Source of the DNA: Candidatus Rokuibacteriota bacterium
GTDB taxonomy: Bacteria; Methylomirabilota; Methylomirabilia; Rokubacteriales; CSP1-6
Reading direction: 5' to 3'
DNA length: 9,202 nt
NCBI GenBank assembly: GCA_003221435.1
Contig: QHRS01000159.1
Coordinates: 6,083-15,284, forward strand
Numbering within the stretch: the first letter of the stretch is position 1; each line of letters begins with the position of its first letter. Below, piece after piece: positions 5,749-9,202 of this stretch. The notes below the pieces were generated by a model. It made no database searches. It saw nothing but the letters and a program-made list of their open reading frames with translations, and had not been told where the DNA came from. The translations under genes and the position numbers were made by a program.

Positions 5749-6939
5749 ATGCGACTCAGCGGCTTCAAGACCTTCATGGTGCACGACGGCTACCGAACGT
5801 TCGTCTTCCTCAAGCTCTACACCGATGACGGGCTGACGGGCGTGGGCGAGGGCTCCACGGAGTGGAACGAGCTGGCGGTCGAGGCCTCGATCCGCCAGAT
5901 GTGCGGGCGCATCGTGGGCGCCGACCCGTTCCACACCGAGGCGCTCTGGGAACAGCTCTACCGCGACAGCTATTGGCGCAACGACCTGATCATCAACAGC
6001 GCGATCAGCGCGATCGATCAGGCGTGCTGGGACCTGAAGGGCAAGAAGCTCGGTGTCCCCGTCCACGCGCTGCTCGGCGGCAAGCGGCGCGACCGGTTGC
6101 GCGCCTACGCGAACGCCTGGTACTGGGGCTGCACGACCCCAGAGGAGTTTGCCGAGGCGGCGGCCAAGGTTGTGGCCGAAGGCTTCACCGCGCTGAAGTG
6201 GGACCCCTTCGGCGACGCCGACATGACGATGAGCGGGCCCGCCATGCGCGCGGCGGTCGCCAACGTGGCCGCCGTCCGCGCCGCGGTCGGCCCGGACGTC
6301 GACATCTGCATCGAGGTGCACGGGCGCCTGAGCCCGGCGTGGGCGATCGAGATGGCGCGGCGCCTCAAGCCCTTCGATCCGTTCTTCTACGAGGAGCCGG
6401 TGCCGGTGGAGAACTTCGACGCGCTGGCCAAGGTGGCGCGAGCCATCGAGATTCCGGTGGCGACGGGCGAACGGCTCTCCACCAAGTTCCTCTTCCGAGA
6501 GCTGCTGGCGCGGGAGGCAGTGGACATCATCCAGCCGGATCTCTGCCACGCAGGCGGGCTGACCGAGGTGAAGAAGATCGCCGCGCTGGCCGAGGCCTCG
6601 TACGTCCAGGTCGCGCCGCACAACGCCACCGGACCGATCGGGACCGCCGCGGCTGTCCATCTGGACGCGTGCATCCCGAACTTCCTGATCCAGGAGTACT
6701 TCGTCACCCAGGCGCCCTGGATCGACGAGGTCGTGAGCGGCGCGCCGCGCGCGGTGGGCGGCGAGATCGTCGTGCCGGATCGGCCGGGGCTCGGTGTCGA
6801 GCTGAACGAGGCGGCGGCGCTCGCGCATCCGTTCAAGGAATCGTGGGGCGGCAAGACGCTCTTCAGCAAGGACTGGCACGCCAGCCTCCCGGGCGACGAG
6901 CCGCCGTCCCATCCGCGCGGTCGGGGCGCGGGTTCTTGA
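5749..6939 (+). CDS. mandelate racemase/muconate lactonizing enzyme family protein, D-galactonate dehydratase-like
   Basis: A 396-residue enolase-superfamily protein of the galactonate/gluconate dehydratase type, expected to convert an aldonic acid to a 2-keto-3-deoxy acid. Compared from memory with E. coli DgoD, key residues keep a constant offset of 6: H191 (general acid; VHGRLSP), E215 (YEEP), E241 (TGERL), D264 (IQPDLCHAGG), H291 (general base; APHNATGPIG) and E316 (IQEYF). The first metal ligand is E189 rather than Asp, so the site is E-V-H-G-R. The capping domain has DDGLTGVGEG and IDQACWDLKGKKLGVP; the end has PGLGVELNE and the LFSKDW segment typical of DgoD relatives. The start follows the previous stop by 9 nt, with TGAGGAG at 5737-5743 overlapping that stop. 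Only about half of the residues look conserved with DgoD, so the substrate may differ from galactonate. Confidence 0.91.
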   Translation: MRLSGFKTFMVHDGYRTFVFLKLYTDDGLTGVGEGSTEWNELAVEASIRQMCGRIVGADPFHTEALWEQLYRDSYWRNDLIINSAISAIDQACWDLKGKKLGVPVHALLGGKRRDRLRAYANAWYWGCTTPEEFAEAAAKVVAEGFTALKWDPFGDADMTMSGPAMRAAVANVAAVRAAVGPDVDICIEVHGRLSPAWAIEMARRLKPFDPFFYEEPVPVENFDALAKVARAIEIPVATGERLSTKFLFRELLAREAVDIIQPDLCHAGGLTEVKKIAALAEASYVQVAPHNATGPIGTAAAVHLDACIPNFLIQEYFVTQAPWIDEVVSGAPRAVGGEIVVPDRPGLGVELNEAAALAHPFKESWGGKTLFSKDWHASLPGDEPPSHPRGRGAGS

Positions 6940-6977
6940 CGCACAGCCCCCGGGATGCGATAAGAGCGGTCGACTCG

Positions 6978-7760
6978 ATGGGCACTCTCGATGGCCGGAT
7001 CGCCCTGGTGACGGGCGCGGGACGCGGGCTGGGCCGCGCGACGGCGTTGCTCTTCGCCCGCGAGGGCGCCGATGTCGCCGCCGTCGACATCGACCCGACG
7101 TCGGCGAAGGAGACGGCGGAGCACGTGCTCTCGCTCGGTCGGCGGAGCGCGGCGATCGTGGCCGACCTCTCGGATGCCGCGCTCGCGGCGGGCGCGGTCG
7201 CCGAAGCGGTCGACCGCCTCGGCCGGCTTGACATTCTCGTGAACGCCGCCGCGGTGCTCGACGTCGAGCCGCTGCTCGCGGTGACGCCGGCCGCCTGGGA
7301 CCGCGCGTTCGCGGTCAACGCCCGCGGCCTGTTCTTCACGCTGCAGGCGGCTGCGCGGGTCATGGCGCGGCAGGGCGGAGGCGGCCGGATCATCAACATC
7401 ACCTCGCCCGCCTCGAGGCTTCCGGCGCCGCTCCTCACGGTGTACGCGGCGACGAAGGCGGCGGTGGATAGCGTGACGCGCGCGGCCGCCGTGACGCTGG
7501 CGGAGCACCGGATCACGGTGAACTCGATCGCGCCCGGCCGGATGGAGACGCCGATGACCGAGCGGCTCGACGGCGGGATCGCCGCGCTCAGCGGCCGAAG
7601 CTTCGCCGAGGTCCACGCCGAGCGCGCCCGGGCGATTCCGCTGGGCCGGCGCGCGGAGCCCGAAGAGGTGGCGCAGGCGGCGCTGTGGCTCGCGGGGCCG
7701 GCGGCGGGCTACGTCACCGGCTGTCGCGTCAACGTCTCCGGCGGGCTGGAGGTGGACTGA
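6978..7760 (+). CDS. short-chain dehydrogenase/reductase (SDR), NAD-type
   Basis: A 260-residue classical SDR oxidoreductase, normal length. The nucleotide motif is TGAGRGLG (12-19), and D37 at the end of the second strand (AAVDIDP) favours NAD(H) over NADP(H). NAAA is at 89-92, the helper N114 lies in FAVNARG, and the catalytic set is S143 (NITSPAS), Y156 and K160 (YAATK). VNSIAPGRMETPM (181-193) and the C-terminal VNVSGGLEVD are standard. The frame is open a long way upstream inside the preceding gene, but the ATG at 6978 gives the normal MGTLDGRIALVTGAG start. The gap to the preceding gene is 38 nt and there is a 1-nt overlap with the next. In this setting it probably oxidises a hydroxyl of a deoxy-keto acid or related intermediate, as SDRs do in non-phosphorylative acid-sugar routes; that role is inferred. 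Confidence 0.94.
   Translation: MGTLDGRIALVTGAGRGLGRATALLFAREGADVAAVDIDPTSAKETAEHVLSLGRRSAAIVADLSDAALAAGAVAEAVDRLGRLDILVNAAAVLDVEPLLAVTPAAWDRAFAVNARGLFFTLQAAARVMARQGGGGRIINITSPASRLPAPLLTVYAATKAAVDSVTRAAAVTLAEHRITVNSIAPGRMETPMTERLDGGIAALSGRSFAEVHAERARAIPLGRRAEPEEVAQAALWLAGPAAGYVTGCRVNVSGGLEVD
7748..7754 (+). promoter_or_regulatory. ribosome binding site of the hydroxyacid dehydrogenase, inside the SDR gene
   Basis: GGAGGTG within the last codons of the SDR gene lies 5 nt before the ATG at 7760. It decides that start over an in-frame upstream ATG at 7685 that would lie deep in the SDR gene. Confidence 0.65.
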
Positions 7761-8746
7761 TGGCGGCCAATCGCGTGTTGGTGACTCTCGCCCACATCTA
7801 CGACCGGGAGGCGCCGTATCTCCGGCGGCTCGAGTCGGCCGGGCTGGAGGTCGTGCGCCGGATCGGCAAGAACGGCAAGCTCACGGAGGACGAGCTCATC
7901 GAGGCGCTGCCCGGTGTCTTCGCGACCCTCGCCGGGAGCGAGCCCTACACCGAGCGCGTGCTCGCCGGCGCGCCGGACCTGCGCGTGATTGCCCGCTGGG
8001 GTGTCGGCTACGACGCGATCGACCTCGAGGCGGCGACCCGCCGCCGGGTCGCCGTCTGCATCGCCGCCGGCGGCAACCACGAAGCCGTGGCCGATTACGC
8101 GTTCGCGCTGATGTGCGCGCTCCAGCGCGGTCTCCGCCACAACACCCGCCTGGTCACCCAGGGCGTGTGGCGCACCGAATTTCGCCCCGGCATCTGGCGC
8201 GCGACCGTCGGCATCGTCGGGCTCGGCCGGATCGGCAAGGCGTTCGCGCGGCGCTGCCGCGGCTTCGAGATGCGTCTCCTGGCCACGGAGCCGGCGCCCG
8301 ACCTCGCGTTCGTCGGAGAGCATCGCGTCGAGCTGATGGCGCTCGAGCGACTCCTGCAGCATGCAGACATCGTGACGCTCCACTGTCCCGCCTCGCCGGC
8401 GACGCGGCACATGATCAACGTCGAGCGGCTCGCACTGATGAAGCCGACCGCGTACCTGATCAACACGGCGCGCGGGCCGCTCGTCGACGAGGCCGCGCTC
8501 TACGACGCCCTCGTCGGCGGCCGGTTGGCCGGCGCCGGGCTCGACGTGTTCGAGCGCGAGCCGCTCACCGCCTCGCCGCTCTTCGCGCTCGACAACGTGC
8601 TGCTGAGCCCGCACGTCGCCGGTGTAGACTTGACGTCCGAGGTGGCGATGGCGGATCGGGCGATCGACGCCATCCTCGCCGTGCGGCACGGGCGCGTGCC
8701 GGCGGGCGACTGTTTGCTGAACCCCGGGGCGCTGGCCGTTCGCTGA
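7760..8746 (+). CDS. D-isomer-specific 2-hydroxyacid dehydrogenase (phosphoglycerate dehydrogenase-like)
   Basis: A 328-residue NAD-dependent D-2-hydroxyacid dehydrogenase, which interconverts 2-hydroxy and 2-oxo acids. The N- and C-terminal strands form the catalytic domain; RWGVGYDAIDLEAA (79-92) is the usual substrate-loop region. The Rossmann motif GLGRIG is at 154-159, with E177 (ATEPAP) at the end of the next strand, where an acidic residue indicates NAD. The catalytic residues are R238 (INTARGPLVDE), E267 (DVFEREPL) and H285 (LLSPHVAGV). There is no C-terminal ACT domain, so it is not a full regulatory serine-pathway SerA. The ATG shares its A with the preceding TGA stop (TGATG), and a strong Shine-Dalgarno precedes it, indicating translational coupling with the SDR. 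Its role here is probably glyoxylate- or hydroxypyruvate-type or aldonate oxidation/reduction within the catabolic pathway; the substrate is not determinable. Confidence 0.94.
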   Translation: MAANRVLVTLAHIYDREAPYLRRLESAGLEVVRRIGKNGKLTEDELIEALPGVFATLAGSEPYTERVLAGAPDLRVIARWGVGYDAIDLEAATRRRVAVCIAAGGNHEAVADYAFALMCALQRGLRHNTRLVTQGVWRTEFRPGIWRATVGIVGLGRIGKAFARRCRGFEMRLLATEPAPDLAFVGEHRVELMALERLLQHADIVTLHCPASPATRHMINVERLALMKPTAYLINTARGPLVDEAALYDALVGGRLAGAGLDVFEREPLTASPLFALDNVLLSPHVAGVDLTSEVAMADRAIDAILAVRHGRVPAGDCLLNPGALAVR

Positions 8747-8773
8747 GCCGTCCCGACACCGGGAGAGACGCCG

Positions 8774-9202
8774 ATGGCTTCAGAGTCTAAAGACCTCGAC
8801 GGCCTGTCCGCAGCCAAGTGGGTCGAGCTCTACACGATCATGGTGCGGATTCGCCAGTTCGAGGAGCGGATCATGCCGCTCCTGAAGGAAGGCAAGATCA
8901 AGGGCACGGCGCATCCGTCCGTGGGTCAGGAGGCGGTCGCCGCGGGCGTGTGCGGCGTGCTCGCGCCGCCCGATTACATCGTGTCGAACCACCGCGGTCA
9001 CGGGCACTGCATCGCCAAGGGGATGAAGACGCCCGAGATGATGGCCGAGCTGTTCGCCAAGGCGACCGGCTCGAACAAGGGCAAGGGCGGCTCGATGCAC
9101 ATCGCCGACCTCGACCAGTACATCATCGGCTGCACGGGGATCGTCGGCAGCGGCGCGCCGATCGCCGGCGGGGCCGCGCTGGCCGCGAAGGTGCAGAAGA
9201 CG
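8774..9202 (+). CDS. thiamine-diphosphate 2-oxoacid dehydrogenase E1 component, alpha subunit (partial, 3' end outside window)
   Basis: The first 143 residues of an E1 alpha subunit of the pyruvate/acetoin/branched-chain 2-oxoacid dehydrogenase type; the frame is open to the window end. E1 decarboxylates a 2-oxoacid using thiamine diphosphate and passes the acyl group to the lipoyl E2. Visible signatures are VRIRQFEERI (24-33), AHPSVGQEAVAAGV (46-59), SNHRGHGHCIAKG (71-83), and the NKGKGGSMHIAD loop (101-112) that leads to IVGSGAPIAGGAALA. The GDG thiamine motif would lie just past the window end. GGAGA at 8762-8766 lies 7 nt before the ATG. The gap from the preceding gene is 27 nt, so it belongs to the operon; an E1 beta and E2 are expected next. 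Acetoin dehydrogenase AcoA and pyruvate dehydrogenase PdhA cannot be told apart from this fragment. Confidence 0.93.
   Translation, partial: MASESKDLDGLSAAKWVELYTIMVRIRQFEERIMPLLKEGKIKGTAHPSVGQEAVAAGVCGVLAPPDYIVSNHRGHGHCIAKGMKTPEMMAELFAKATGSNKGKGGSMHIADLDQYIIGCTGIVGSGAPIAGGAALAAKVQKT

Noticed and set aside
5593..6912. A 439-residue open frame on the minus strand antisense to the galactonate dehydratase-like gene
   Set aside because: Arg/His/Val-rich low-complexity translation with no recognisable motifs; long antisense frames are expected opposite high-GC genes with strong third-position bias. The plus-strand gene has full catalytic motifs.
5862..6977. Long upstream extension of the SDR frame inside the preceding dehydratase gene
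   Set aside because: Arg-rich shadow translation; the SDR fold begins at the ATG at 6978 with the usual few residues before the TGxxxGxG motif.

Overview
The window is high-GC bacterial DNA. It has dense, co-directional genes all on the plus strand, short intergenic gaps, and both ATG and GTG starts. No rRNA, tRNA, CRISPR array or transposase is visible. Gene content fits a free-living, metabolically versatile heterotroph: a family-5 peptide-type ABC importer beside an acid-sugar or hydroxyacid catabolic operon. That style is common in Proteobacteria and in soil lineages such as Rokubacteria (Methylomirabilota). The lineage is inference from style only; no marker gene is present.

Region 1 (1-2794) is the downstream part of an ABC importer operon. 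It holds the C-terminal portion of a family-5 substrate-binding protein (cut by the window start), a DppB-type permease and a DppC-type permease. The two permeases are translationally coupled through a 4-nt overlap. The ATPase genes that often follow are not here.

Region 2 (2795-4599) is a visibly less GC-rich stretch with three unrelated small genes. The first is a cytosine deaminase of the fungal (yeast FCY1-like) type with a complete active site. The second is a small membrane methyltransferase of the isoprenylcysteine/phospholipid N-methyltransferase type. The third is an unrecognised exported protein built from three 40-residue repeats, each with a C-X14-C pair. The region starts with a cluster of small inverted repeats just after the permease stop codon.

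Region 3 (4600-9202) is a tight five-gene catabolic operon running off the right edge. It begins with two different enolase-superfamily (mandelate racemase/muconate lactonizing enzyme) proteins in tandem. The first is mandelate racemase-like, with a K-x-R motif and a His-Asp dyad. The second is D-galactonate dehydratase-like. They are followed by an NAD-type short-chain dehydrogenase, a D-2-hydroxyacid dehydrogenase, and the start of a thiamine-diphosphate-dependent 2-oxoacid dehydrogenase E1 alpha subunit. A reasonable reading is that hydroxyacids such as aldonic acids are dehydrated to 2-keto-3-deoxy acids, oxidised or reduced by the two dehydrogenases, and the resulting 2-oxoacid is decarboxylated by the E1 complex. 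The importer on the left could supply the substrate, but region 2 separates them, so that link is a guess. The substrate cannot be named from sequence.
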